64,000 nucleotides of DNA, from the NCBI GenBank assembly GCA_013397695.1, contig VYZI01000347.1, positions 216,222 through 280,221 of the forward strand. Reading direction: 5' to 3'. The position numbers and the translations under genes are program-made. Below the pieces are notes generated by a model, which did not search any database, was not told the origin of the DNA, and saw only the letters and a list, made by a program, of their open reading frames with translations. Each line of letters begins with the position of its first letter. Position 1 is the stretch's first letter. This document shows, piece after piece, positions 11,327-23,945 of the stretch. This DNA is from Centropus unirufus. Lineage: Eukaryota > Chordata > Aves > Cuculiformes > Centropidae.

Positions 11327-14300
11327 CACGTTCTCAGCCTGAAATCACTGATATTCTATTTGCATTTTCCTTATCTCTAGTGTTGCTATTCTCCACCCTG
11401 TGCACTGGTTTCTCTTTAGCCATTACATTCTCTGCTGCAAGCAGTCTTGCCAATTATCTCTACCAGCTTCTAAATCCTGTTTGCTACCATGACCTCACTA
11501 ATTTCCTTTTTCTCCCTTCTTTGGGAGTCAGCCATGAAATCAAAGATGAACCAGATACCAGACATGCGTGTTATCATCGGATTAAATTTGTTACGGCTGC
11601 ACATTCCATTGCCTGTAATGAGTGAAACGGAAGGGAAAAAAAAAGGAAACGCGACAAAACATTGGAGAATGACCCAAATTGACCTCTGTGCCCAAGCTAT
11701 GCTAGAACATAGCCTGATAAATGCAGAGTAAAGAGTGTCAGAGCGAAGGCCACAGCTCAAACGTGGTGTGGCCTCCAGTGCAGCAGCCCCTGCTGCCAAC
11801 ACTGCCTCGAGGGAGTACAGCTGCTGAGTGGCTCGAGTCTCAGGTCCAAAGCACACTATGGATTTGGTGAGACTCCTTTCCTTGTTTTTGAAGGCAGCTG
11901 AGACAGGAGTCCCAAAAGGGTTGATGAAGAATGGGACAGGTAGAGAGTGATGAAGGGAAAGGCAACGAAGTGTCTACACGGTGGTTTTTCAGGCTGATAA
12001 CACCAGCTGACCCTCATGTGTCCTGAGACTGCCCAAAGCCCAGTTGCTGTTACAAGCTCTTCCTTAGACCTGGGATCCCACAATACTGTCTTGGGCTTCC
12101 TTATCCCCCCCAGCAGAAAGGAGCACTGATTCCCAGATACATTTGCTCCTTGCAACTTATCCTGTGCAAATCTACTGGTGTGCCAGAACAAGCAGGTGTC
12201 TGTACTGCGGAATCGGCTTAGGGAGGTGGTGGTGGGATCACACCAACAGCTGCAACGCAGGAGTGGCCAAAGCCCATTCCCCCCCCAACCCCTCATTACT
12301 TGATTTATAAAAAACAGAACTAGGTTTTCTTCAAAGAACATTATATGACAAGAAAATCCTGAAAGGCAATCAGAAATATTTCCTATGAAATAAACGTAGT
12401 CCTGTAATAAAATAAATTCTTGGCCTGATTCAAACAGCACTGAAATGATTGGAAAAATCCCCACTGAAATGTCTGGGGTTTCTAGTCTCCTCCTCAGTTT
12501 CAGGAAGCTTTGAAATAACCTTCTTCCTGTAATCTTCTATAATAGGAGTGGGGCTAAAATGAATTTAGTACTTCCCTTCCCCAGGCATACAGATCCTGGG
12601 GACCACTGTACTGTGAATGGTTAAATGCACCCCTGGTGAATCATGACCTGGTAGGGCTCGTTTGGCTTAAAGTACAGCTGCACATCTTTGCAGCACATTT
12701 TACCAGGGCATTTCTGAGATGCACAATGCCACAACTGAATAACGTAGGGATATTCTACTAATTCAGCCATGAATTATCTGCAAACAGATGGAAAGTTTTT
12801 TCAAACATCTTCTGTACTGGAAATGATTTGATGAGTGTTTTGGATGCAAGATAGATTGCTCTTCAACCGCTGAGGAATTATGTGTCAGAGAAGTCAATAT
12901 GCTCAGTTTGCTGCTCACAGCATAAGGCGAATGCACCCTGACTGGTCGTGCATTGGCTCTGAGAGGCAGCATTTCATCCTAGGATCTATTGACTGAACAC
13001 AGCACCTCTATGCAACACAAGGAACTGCAAAAGATGCAGCTCACACCTGAGAAGAGGCAGGCAGGTAGAGATCAAAGCCAGAAAATGAATAAGCTATTTC
13101 AAACAGAAATCTTTAGATGAGCAAACAGCAAGCTTAAGGCAGTGTTTGCCAAAGTGTTCCACTTGTCGTTCTCCAGGTGAGTGACTGTTTCAGAACACTC
13201 ATTACCACAGACCTCTCCTATATCAGAGCCAGGGTGGGGAGTATTCACCTGAACCCCAGCAGCAGTGTTTCCTTGAAAACCCTTCTTCCCAGGACCCTAC
13301 CCTGCGAGGGACTCCCTTCTCTCCTGCTGTAGTGGCCCTGCCAGCCAGCCATGCGGCAATGAGCATGTTCCTCTCTCAGTTGCCTGGACACAGTGGGTGG
13401 GCATTTTTCAGTTGCGTCAGAGGAAAATACGAAGTTTTGACAACTGCTGTCTTGAATCCTTTGGAAAGAAATTGGAATAAATGCAGTGTCCATGGCCAAT
13501 CTCCCAGCTCCAAGTGCAAAAAGTGTTGCTTTTCTTAGAACAAGCATAAAGGTCAAAACTTAAGGAAGTGTCCCCACACACTACCTTGCTGCCAGGTATG
13601 ATTCCACTCCCACTGATGGACAGGGAGCTCAAAACATTTGCCTTCCCTGCTGAAACTGTAGACAGGAGTGGTCAGTTAGTGCCAGCTCCTGTGGATGCTA
13701 CTTCAGTGGCAAAGGCAGAGCTCTTCAACACATCTCCTGCTGCAAATCAGATGATCCACAGATGGCAGTGACTTCCAGCTTCTGGTGAGCAGCTGAATGT
13801 CAACCCGTGACTCAGGTTTGAAAGCATCCCAAAGCCATCCCCAATCCCTTGTCCTACCAATATCTTTATTGCTGTGAAGGCGGGGAGCTGGCCCACTCTG
13901 CACCCAAGCACACACCCGCACTGGCAGGGAAGCAAGAAGCCCTGCTCCAAGCTCTCTGTTTTCAAGTTCCCCACTTGGGAAGCACCAGAGGTGTTGAACA
14001 GAGGCCTTGGCTGATGGCATAAATCAGATAGGGTTTTCGTAGCTGATGTCAGCCACGAGGGGAGATAAAGTGTTCATTCCCAGAGAAGAGCACATCATCT
14101 GAGCTTCAAAAGCATTTGAAGGACTATAAATCAAAGCCGAACGTGAACTGACGATGCTAATTCACTGCCTCGCTGTTTCATTCCAGTTGCATCTTCCCTC
14201 ATCCCCTCACCAGGTACGACGGCCTTTCCTTGAGAGTTACACAACAAATCAAGTGTGGGTGCTGGGAAGAAGGGAAGAGGAAAGGAGAGGTAAAATTTAT

Positions 14301-15642
14301 TACTGCCTAAAAGGGAAGGTGACTCATAAGAGTGTGGTATTAACAAAGTGACAGTCTGAGACGAAGAGGGAGTGCTTTGAACTCATTCTAATGATCTAAT
14401 GACTAATATAATCCATTAGGAAAAGCAAGGGCAGGATCTTCTTCACTGATTAACGCTGTATCTTATCCATGTTTTTATTAAAAAGTTTAATATATACTGC
14501 TCCTCAGCTATCTGTGTGTTTAATTAAAGCGCTGGAAGCTTCCAGAAAGTATTCATTTCTCTCCATCAGCTGAAATAGTGAAGTGTCCAGCCCTTCACCA
14601 TGGATCTGGAAGTAGCAGGAAAAAGTGAGAAGGAAAGGGAAAAAGTCAGAACTGTATCTCAATACATACAGCTGATGTGGTGATGTACCTGTTACATGAG
14701 GTGTGTGAAACCCCTAGACAAATACTGTAAGAATTCAGGACCAATGCCTTCTGAAGCAGATGTTTTGTTAAAGATAGAAATAGCACAAAATACTGGAAAA
14801 ATATTAAAATTCTGCTCATATGCTTCAGTGCTGGATAAATGAATGCAATTTACACCTAGGGACATCCCTGAACTTCATACAAACATAATCACAAATTGGT
14901 TAAATAAACCAAACTCCACACTCACCACTTTCTCTGCGGCTGCACATCAATCTGTGCTGCCCTCAAACCAATACCACCAAAAAATGGCTTGTTCAGGTAC
15001 CAAAGGAGGTATGAAGTATTCAAAAAGACTTCTTGCCAATTGTTTGCAAGTGTTTAACATTTCAGCAGCGACTTCTCATTATTCACAGGTATTTAGTTAG
15101 TCAATTCAGACAACATTTGTGCACCATTCTGAGCAAACCACTGTTCAGTCAGCTCACGCTTTCTTTGTCCTTTGTTTTTATCGGCATGTTGGGAAAGACA
15201 CAGCTGAGAGAGGTGTCTAAAACTTTAGGGTTTACGATTAATAATGCCCAGAACAACAGGGAACTTCTAAGAGAAAATGAGCATCAGACCTCTATTTTGG
15301 AAAGGTATGAAGAGGTGATCCTGACATCCTGAACACTGAAGAATCAACACGGAGAAGCTGAAATAGCTTAAGAACTGACTGAGGAGCCTTAGAATGTGAT
15401 ACACAGGAGATGATTACCAAGCAAACCTATTTTCCCACAGAAGCAGGGAATGGGTCCTGCTATGAAATATACATCAAGAGGAGTACAATAGGCAATAAAG
15501 TCGGCACTGGCATGGTTGTAATGGAATCATACATGAAAGGTCAAATCATCAATTGAAAAGAAAGCCAGTATAAGCAACCTATACTTTATTCAAGTTCAGT
15601 GCCAAACAACATACGTGCTGTAAGAACATTCTCCCTGTGGGG

Positions 15643-15702
15643 TGGATGGATGGGCATTAAGGTCTCTTCCAGCCCAAACCATTCTGTCATTCTATGATTC
15701 TA
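15643..15702 (+). mobile_element. CR1 3' terminus, short copy
   Basis: About 60 bp: GGGCATTAAGGTCTCTTCCA, GCCCAAACCATTCTGTCATT and CTATGATTCTA. It is a severely 5'-truncated CR1 with three units of the 8-bp tail. Confidence 0.87.
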
Positions 15703-18700
15703 AGGAAAGCATGGCCATGAGGAGTGTATGAAGACGCTGTTCTGGCAGTGACACCAAAAAGGATAAGGTGGTAACATCAGATGGTCACTGAGATGCAGCT
15801 GCAGAGGGCAGTGCCACCAGCTGCAGGGAGAAGCTCACGTGGGGAAGTTTCATGTGGAAGTTCCAAGAAGCTGGTAATGTCTTACTTTTCAGGATAACTG
15901 CTGTGTGAAGAACAATCAGAATGCGACCCTTCCATTTTCCAAAACACTTCTTTCTATTGTTCCATCTGTTTAAATCCCCATACAAGTTACAAGGCTGATA
16001 ACTTTGTATTTTCACCCTCTCTCTCCAAACAGCTACAGTAATGCAGCACCAACAAAGTGCAGCATGCTTTGCATCCAGCACAGCAAGGGCAGCCCATCTC
16101 TCACTGAGGTGCATGTTTGATAAATAAATGGCTGGAATCAATACTGAGATAGTCAGATCCATTTCCATACATTATGTCCACAGGAGGTTAGATGATCCCA
16201 TGGTCTTCTTTGGCCTTAAAACCCATTCACTGATTTGTTTTCCACAGATACCCCAACGTGACTCCAAGAAGAACTGTCTCCACAGTCTTCCAACTTGGGT
16301 GCAGAAAGTGCAAGGGGAAGCCACCTTGGTAGGGAAATGCTTTTTACTAGAATGTGTTCAACTGATATCATAGAGTTGAGGCATAAACTGGGCTATAAAT
16401 GTGGTATCTGAGAACCCTGACCTGCTGACCTGAAGGATGATGTTTCAGATGTCTGCAAGGAGCTCCCAGACAGGCACACTGACAGCATTGATGCTCAGCT
16501 TAAATGTTCTGTCTTTTCCATGGAAATCCATGGCAAAAAAAATAGCAAAGCCCTAAGTGTCTCAGCATATTGATAGCAGAGGCTGTCCAAAGGAAAAGAT
16601 TAAGAGGAACCAAAAAAAAAGGTGGGCAAGTCCACAGTGAATGTGATCAATGTGGGAACTTTGATTTAAAACACACAATGTGATCAGTGGTTTGGCTCCC
16701 CTGGAGCATCATCCATGGCAGGCTGAAAACCAGCAGAGTGGGTGTCCCACAGGCAACCTACCCATGGCTCCTCAGCCAGGAGAAAGCATCCCTTGACAAC
16801 ATGGCTTCTCAGATTTCCCAGAAGGATGAACAGCAGCCTTATTCAGTGAAAGGTTCAGAGAAGAGGATGTGAACTTTGATTAAGACATGCAAGGTCTAGT
16901 CTTCCATCTGAACTTATTCACTCATTTTAATGCTCTGCTACTGTACAAACCACTCTGCTGCTGGACACGATGATATTCATTTAGGTTTATTGTATCCATC
17001 ATCTTTAACTACTTACAACAGTTGTAAGAACCAACTGCATTAAATCAAATGTCAAGACAATCATGTCACTCAAAAGCTTTTCCCAAGCTTAAAATTGCAG
17101 CCAGCAAATCAATCTCTCCAGAGGCTGATGGAAACATGCTGCCAGTGCTCTTCCTAGCATCCAGCAAGGCTCCTACTGCAACTCCTGGGCTGTACAAACC
17201 TGCTGGTGGATCAAGAAAGGGAACTGGCAAACCACAAAGGCAAGTGATGGCTAAACCTACATGCCGAGGAAGGAAAGAGAAGGAAAACAACACTCACAAA
17301 AAGCGATCTCCCCTGAAAGGAACTTTGGAGAATGCCCTTCTCATTAAGAAAATCCTAACCCTCCCAAAGGGTTTTTAGCTGCACTTTTGGCTTGATTTCT
17401 TTCTCTGATCACAACTGCAGGAGCACAGGATGGGGAAAAGTCCAGGATCTCAACCAATATTCAATTTGATTTATTCCCAGCAACAAAAGCATTATTGGAA
17501 AAGTTGGAGAAAGTTCAAGAATGATGCAATTATATCCCTGAAAACAATTAACATTACATGAGTTCTCAGCTACTCTGAATAATGTCCATGAAGAGATTGT
17601 TGCAGCTTTCCAAGGGTAGTCCTCTATATCCTAACTGTGCCAGTACAGGCATCCTTATTTTTAGGCCCGTGAGATGAAAAATGGAATTCCAAATGTCGAC
17701 GCTGTGATCTGCTAGGCAGGACTATGTGGAGAAGTGGGATTGTATCCTCTGAATTATTAACAAAAGCATGTCCAGTCATTCCCTGCTGTAGTGCTTTGGC
17801 TGTACAGTAAAGTATAACAAATCCTTAAGGAAAAGGCCACTTCTTTTTTGTAAAAAGATACATTTTTTAAAGTATTTTAATGTCCTTTCTCTCAGAAAAC
17901 TATTGAGCTATCTAAACTACCAAAGACCAGTATAAACTACTATTAAGCTGCAAATACAGTTCAGCTCAGAGCAGGCAATTGCCATTGCAAGCACAACAAC
18001 CCCAGGGATGATGAATGCATTACAGAGCAGAGAACCGGCTACCGACAGAGCAGGAGAATGCTGGGAGCACCCGGGATGCCCCAGGGCTGTCCCAAATAGA
18101 GCTGATCTACACTCCTTCCATGAAGCAATTCCAGCCAGCTAAAATACACACTCTTATTGAAACCAAGCTGATTGGACAAAAGTTCCACTGGGAAGGCCTC
18201 TCTAGCAGGGATAGGACTGCCAGTCAAAAAACAGGAAGAAAGAGTTTCTTCCCTCTGCTCTGGAAGAGTTCAATCCCACGTGCCTTTTCAGCCAAGAAAG
18301 GGTAGAAGCCAATGCAAGCCCTGTGGTAGGTAGCAGAGAATGGTATCCCTGCCAGTGATTGCTGTGAAATCCAACATGGGGAAAAGGGTTTCTTTCTGTT
18401 TCTGAAGGGAATGACATGAAAATTGTGTGGAATATAAATAAAAACCCAAGCCCCCAGTCTGCAGGATGTAGATTGTGCTCCCTAAACACGATTCACCTCC
18501 ACCAGAAATAAATCAATGGGACTGACTGTGCTCTTCTTGTGTCTCTAACAAAGAATTTATTAACTTTCTGCCATTTTCTATTGATTCCACACAAAGTCAT
18601 TTAGAACCCATCTCTTTCTGGAGCAGGTGGGATGATCCATCGCACACAGAAGTTTTGTGGGGTTTTGTTTTAAAAAGACACCAAAGACATGGAAGCCATG

Positions 18701-19790
18701 ACCAGTTACAGACAGAGATTTAGGACACCTCTAAGCACAGACTCTAAGTGTTGTCAGTCATTCGCACCAATTGCTTTTTACACTGATTCCCAGAAAAGGT
18801 AGCGATTCCAGCAAAGCAAGTCATACTCCGGATTTTAGAACGTAAGGTTTTTTGAGTCTCTTCACCCTAATTCCAAACCCTGGCATGGTGTTTCATTAAA
18901 AACCCTATTTCCTAAGGCTTTTTGATAGATAAAGGACTTCTGTCTGAAGTTCTGTGCCTAAACTGTGGGCACCTTTGTATGGATTGTATAGAATGCCAGT
19001 GAAGAGGCCCAGGAAGAGTTGTAACAGCTCATCTGCAGTCATCACCCTCATTTTGTGTCACTGAGGGGAGAGGGCCTGCCCCTTTTTCCATTTGCAGTGG
19101 CCTTCCCTCTGCAAACCCACAGCTCTTATGCTAAAGGCCATTTCCTCCACAATAAATCTTTCTGCAATGCTGCTCCAGTCTCCTGCAGCAGATCCAACAC
19201 TCCACAGGGGCAATTCCAACCAACCTCCCTCTCCTCTGCCTCTCCAGGCCTCCTCCTCTCCTGGAATGGCTCCTGAGAACACAATTTGCTCTCACCATGC
19301 TGTGCAGAAATCTGCTACCCACTCGGCTTTCTGTTGCTTATGGAACCTATTGCTTAGGTACAAATCCATGCGCATTATATATGTATTTAAATAGAATTTC
19401 AAGAAAAGAGAGACTGCCCTTTCTAGTCAATTAGCGGCCGGCCGTACTGATGGCACAGTTGCTTTGCAAATAAACTCTACTCTTGTAGAATTTGGCTTTG
19501 CATCAACTTACACTGTAAATTGCAACCTAATGAATTTGTATTGGCAGAGGAACATGTTTCTGCTTTTACAGACTGCAGCATCTACTGGTAAACAAGATTA
19601 CTAGGAGCAATTCCCAGTTTCCCCAGCAACTTAGTTACTTGTCTCTTACAAGGCTCCTGTGTTGACTCACTCCTCTCTGCAGTCCCAGAGCAATGAGTCT
19701 GCTCCTACCCACCAGTCAGAATCACAGCCACCAAGTGCCAAGTCTGGTGAGTTCCGACACTCTGAAAAGCTCAGTGTACCCAAATGCAGG

Positions 19791-19846
19791 GCACTGGACT
19801 CGGATCTGCACTACCGCTGGGCACTGGACTCAGATCTGCACTACAC
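19791..19846. repeat. 30-bp tandem duplication
   Basis: The unit GCACTGGACTCGGATCTGCA + CTACCGCTGG (19791-19820) is followed directly by a second copy (19821-19846) with one mismatch over the first 24 bases (CAGATCTGCA for CGGATCTGCA). The second copy breaks down after CTACAC. A recent local duplication is likely. Confidence 0.9.
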
Positions 19847-20236
19847 TTTTGTGTTAAAAGCACCCCTCGGTATTTCCGCATGTCCTTTCAACCCACGAGC
19901 TCAAAGTAAGAAACGCAGACCAGAATCATTAGTGATTTTCTCAGTCCTCCCACCTCCCCATTTCATAAAACCATGGAGGAGCCCTTACCCAGTGCAGCCA
20001 GAATTCCTGCCTGAGTGGGAGCCCCCCACAGCTGACGTGTTGGGTACTCAGTGTGACCAGCTAAAACACGCTGTTGGCAAAAAGCAAGTAATGGCCTTTA
20101 TCTGTATTCTTTGAAAGTGAGTGACCTAATAGTAACTACACAAGAAGTGAATTAGCCACATGACTTCCATAGCAAGCCCCTGCAGCACCACAGGTCTCAC
20201 ACAGGTAACCACAACAGCCGTGGCTGTCAGCAGGTT

Positions 20237-20790
20237 TCATAGAATCATAGAAATGTTTGGTTGCAAAAGACCTTTGAGATCAAGTCCAACAGCACCTGCC
20301 CACTACTAAAACAAATCCCTGAGCACTACATCCTCCAGTCTTTTAAACACCTCCAGGAACACCACTGCCCTCGGCAGACTTTTCCAGCACCTGATAACCC
20401 TTTCCATGAAGGAATTTTTCCTATACCCAATCTAAAACTCCCCTGGCACAACTTGAGGCCATTTTCTCTCATCTTATTTCTTGGTATCACTATCACTTGT
20501 TACTTGGGAGAGAGACCAGCACCCACCTCACCAAAACCTCCTTTCAGGTAGCTGTAGACAGGTCTTTCCTCAGCCTCCTCTTCTCCAGGCTAAACAACCC
20601 CAGTTCTCTCAGCCACCTCTCCTAAGATTTGTGCTCCAACCCTTATACCAACTTCATCACCTTTCTCTGGATGTTCCCCAGCCCCTCAATATCGTCCTTG
20701 GAGTGAAGAGACCAAAACTGAACCTAGGATCCACCAATGCTGAGTACGGGGGTACAGTCACTTCTCTGGTCCTGCTGGCAATGCTACACC
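20237..20790 (-). mobile_element. CR1 retrotransposon fragment, long
   Basis: It begins TCATAGAATCATAGAAATGT and continues through GACCTTTGAGATCAAGTCCA, CCTGATAACCCTTTCCATGA, TTGTTACTTGGGAGAGAGAC and CTCCTCTTCTCCAGGCTAAA to about TTCTCTGGTCCTGCTGGCA. Near 20477-20497 it carries an extra stretch with a doubled TATCAC relative to related copies. The subfamily differs from the copies at 22097 and 36112. Same orientation as ALK. Confidence 0.93.
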
Positions 20791-21584
20791 TTGCTCAGAA
20801 GGGACACACAAATCCCTTTGCAAACTGTGGTAAAGTCCATCACGTCAGTGAAATGCTTTGCCCAGACAAAGACTAACAGTAAAATCCACAGATACCCAAA
20901 CATCTGTGCTTACAGCAACCATAAAAACCAGGCCAAGGGCCTGTGGATTGTTTGTACTTCGATGAAATGCTGTAGGATAACAAAAGTTCCTACCACTTAA
21001 GAAATGCTGATTTCTCCCCTAACATCAAACACCACTAGAGAAAAGCCCAAATTGCTATTAAATTGAGCACGTAAACTTCATATTTGCACACTTCTGTCCC
21101 AAGTTAAGGAAAATAAAACTGAAGAAGACATTATCGTATCTCAGAACTCACAGCCAGACCTGATAGAGGAAATTCCAGAAGTATGCTTTTAAAAAGCCCA
21201 GGCTGGTTTGATGTCCTGTGTGATATGGATGGTTGGCATGCACAGAGATTAAAGATGTTAAGAGAAGTTAATTCTATTGGCTTTTGGTTAAAGGGACGCA
21301 GATCTCAGCAGTGCATCTGAGAATTCCCAGAGCCTTTGCTCTCTCCACTGGGTTTATTAATTGGACGAATGACACAACAAGACTTACCTTAGATCAGAAG
21401 CACATATCTATGCCTTTAAGGACATTAAAAAGCATCCAAGCAAAAACTGCTACATATGAGAACTCATAAAGTCCTGTGCTATGGACAAATACCGCTCAAA
21501 AATCAGAGGAGGACACGTAAGTCTTTCACAGAACTATGTTCAGCCACAAGGAGCGTTTTCAGAACATGAGCACAACATTTAATA

Positions 21585-21680
21585 GGCATAAAGCTAATCA
21601 GCTTTAATTTAGCCAGTAATCACAACGCCTTAATCACCTGGCACCCACACACCTCGTGCCATTACAGCATTACTCTGCCT
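21585..21680. promoter_or_regulatory. candidate conserved non-coding element in intron 3
   Basis: AAGCTAATCAGCTTTAATTT, AGCCAGTAATCACAACGCCT and TAATCACCTGGCACC: repeated TAAT(C) cores and an E-box CACCTG. There are no repeats and no open frame with splice sites. Confidence 0.22.
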
Positions 21681-22096
21681 GTGCTTGTCAACCCATTCCC
21701 AGGCTCTAATTTACCCAATGCTGTTATTGTAACTACATTAGCTGGAACAGAGCCCTGGGTGGAACTTGCTCTTGTCTTGGAGAGATCTTCACCAGAAGTT
21801 TCATTTTTAGACTGAAATAAATCTTATCTGTAATATTTTTTCTTCTAAGGGAATCGGCTTGTTCCACATAAAAAACTAATTCTTATCAGGCCAAAGGACG
21901 TTTCTACAAGTTCAGGTGCATTTTAAAGTTGTCTCGCTATAACTTTTAGTGAGAATAAAAAAAATCCCAGGTTAGTTAATTTCAACCAGTTACTGTTATT
22001 TCACTATGCTCACAATGTTGAGTATAACTGGTAACATTTTCTCCTTCAGGATAATTACCTCTGTTGATTGATGAGAAACTTGACACGAACCAGAAA

Positions 22097-22731
22097 GCCC
22101 ACTTGCAGCCCAGAAGGCCAATTGTATCCTAGGCGGCACCAAAAGAAGCATGGCTGTTATAAGGCAATAATTACTTATAACAATGGCCAGCAGGGCAAGG
22201 GAGGGGGATTCTCCTCCTCTGTACTCATGAGAGCCCTCCTGGAGTCCTGGGTCCAGTTCTGGAATCCCCAACATAGGAACACAGAATTGCTGGAACGAGT
22301 CCAGAGGAGGCTATGAAGATGAGGAGTGGAGCTCCTCTGCTATGAGGACAGACAGGGAGTTGGGGTTGCTCTGCCTGGAGAAGAGAAGGCTCCAGGGGAG
22401 ACCATAGAGCAGCCTGCAGGTACTGAAAGGAGCTGGGGAGGGACTTCTTACCAGGGCATATAGTGATAGGACAAAGAGGAACGGCTTCGAATTGAAAGGG
22501 GCAAGATTTAGATTAGACATTAGGAAGAAATTCTTCACGATGAGGGTGGGGAGGCTCTCGAATAGGTTGCCTAGGGAAGTTGCTGCTGCCCCATCCCTGG
22601 AGGTGTTCAAGGCCAGGTTGGATGGAGCTTCGAGCAACTTGATACAGCAGAAGGCGTTCCTGCCCATGGCAGGGGGTTGGAACTGGATGGGCTTCGAGGT
22701 CCTTTCCAACATCAATCCTTCTATGATTCTA
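22097..22731 (+). mobile_element. CR1 retrotransposon fragment, long, interrupted by a 28-bp palindrome
   Basis: It starts in the coding part (GCAGCCCAGAAGGCCAATTG, ATCCTAGGCGGCACCAAAAG) and runs through the reverse-transcriptase C-terminal coding region (CAGCCTGCAGGTACTGAAAG) and 3' UTR (GTTGGAACTGGATGGGCTTC) to TCTATGATTCTAATA. At 22155-22182 it is split by an inserted palindrome flanked by a 5-bp duplication (separate entry). Apart from that it lines up base for base with the copy at 47005 across the junction. Confidence 0.94.
22155..22182. repeat. 28-bp palindromic insertion with 5-bp target duplication inside CR1
   Basis: The insert has a left arm TGTTATAAG (22155-22163), a 10-base spacer GCAATAATTA, and a right arm CTTATAACA (22174-22182). 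The arms are perfect reverse complements. ATGGC is present immediately before (22150-22154) and immediately after (22183-22187). Removing the palindrome and one ATGGC joins GAAGCATGGC to CAGCAGGGCA and restores the spacing seen in the CR1 at 47005. It is far shorter than known autonomous transposons or usual MITEs and I do not recognise it. Confidence 0.75.
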
Positions 22732-23267
22732 ATATTTTGAATTTTCTAAGGCAGAAAAGTACAGCCTTAGATATTTTATTGTTCCTCGGCTGACATCTTC
22801 ACAAGGATTACATTTTCCATGTGGCCAGCCTTCAAAAAAAAGCTAATTAATTCCTAATAGAGTAGCTTGAGCAGACATTCAGAAACACCAGTTCAAGGAA
22901 AAAGCTGTAAGGTAGCACGATTTTGTTTGACACCTGCCTCCCTCCAGGCTGATGTGACTGAGCAACACAGTGTTCTGCTCAGCTCACCGTGTGTCCATAC
23001 AGCACTCGGCACTGAGAGGAAGAAACATCTTATCTCTGCTCTGGGACCACAGGATGGGTGAACAATGAAAATATCATCTCTAGGCACCACTGAGCAGGCA
23101 CACTCAAATGTTCAGGGCTGAAAGCACAGAACGCCACTCTCTGGCACCAAAGACGCGCAGCTATGAATGCTCTTCAGAGGGCTGGCATGGGCTGCCTGGG
23201 TTTTTATCAGGATGAAACTATCACAGCAAAACCACATTGTTGAGGTTCTTTATCCAGTTACACGTGA

Positions 23268-23640
23268 ACCATGGAACAGCTCAGGTTGGAAGGGACCTAA
23301 AAAGGTCCAGACGCCTGCGGGAAAGGGAGCCCAGATGAGACTATCTAGCACTGACCAATCGCATATAGAAAACCTTCAGCCATGAGGACGTTCTTCCAGT
23401 GAATGATTGCTCTTCCTATAAAAATTCTTAAAGTCTTCCTCCCATCGAGATGAAACCTCTCCCCTTGCCTTCTCCATGCGGCTTCTTGGCAACAGAGAGG
23501 CTCTGTCCTCTTGGTAGCTGCCCTGTAAGTACTGGAACACTGTGTGACGCGTCCCTGACCCATCTTTTCTGGGAGAAGAAACCCAGCTCCTTCAGTCTTT
23601 CCTCATAGCAGAAGTTCTCCAGCCCTCTGACCATCAACAT
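23268..23640 (-). mobile_element. CR1-family fragment, diverged
   Basis: It begins CATGGAACAGCTCAGGTTGG, AAGGGACCTAAAAAGGTCC, and ends with TCCTTCAGTCTTTCCTCATA and AGTTCTCCAGCCCTCTGACC. The middle (TTCTATGCAAAT is absent; instead CCTCCCATCGAGATGAAACC) differs from the other copies here, so it belongs to another CR1 subfamily. The 8-bp tail is almost gone. Confidence 0.85.
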
Positions 23641-23804
23641 TATGTTCTGTGTAAAGAAATCGGGTCCAGATTTTTGCATGAGCATGCATTTTTAATGTGG
23701 GGGGAGGTCAGAGACAATTCCCATCCCTGAGACGAGCACCATTAAAACCACATTACAGCACTGAAAACTCAACTCTGCTCTTTCTTTGACTTTGTTCACT
23801 ACTC

Positions 23805-23945
23805 AGCAAAATGCCTTCTTGTTAATTATCGACTCGTCATCAAGGGACAGCTTAATCACCAGCCTGTCTGCAGTTCAGGCTGTCCCAGCAGAACTAGCAG
23901 GGAATTTAGCGCAGCACATAATTGGCCAGGTAATTAGAGAGCCAC
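23805..23945. promoter_or_regulatory. candidate conserved non-coding element in intron 3
   Basis: TTGTTAATTATCGACTCGTC, AGCTTAATCACCAGCCTGTC, GGAATTTAGCGCAGCACATA and ATTGGCCAGGTAATTAGAGA: several TAAT cores, mixed composition, no repeat, placed just after a CR1. The look is that of conserved vertebrate enhancers; unproven. Confidence 0.25.

Noticed and set aside
17049..17378. Basic Lys/Ser/Pro-rich open frame (109 codons)
   Set aside because: The low-complexity feel comes from A-rich sequence; no family recognised and no gene context in this intron.
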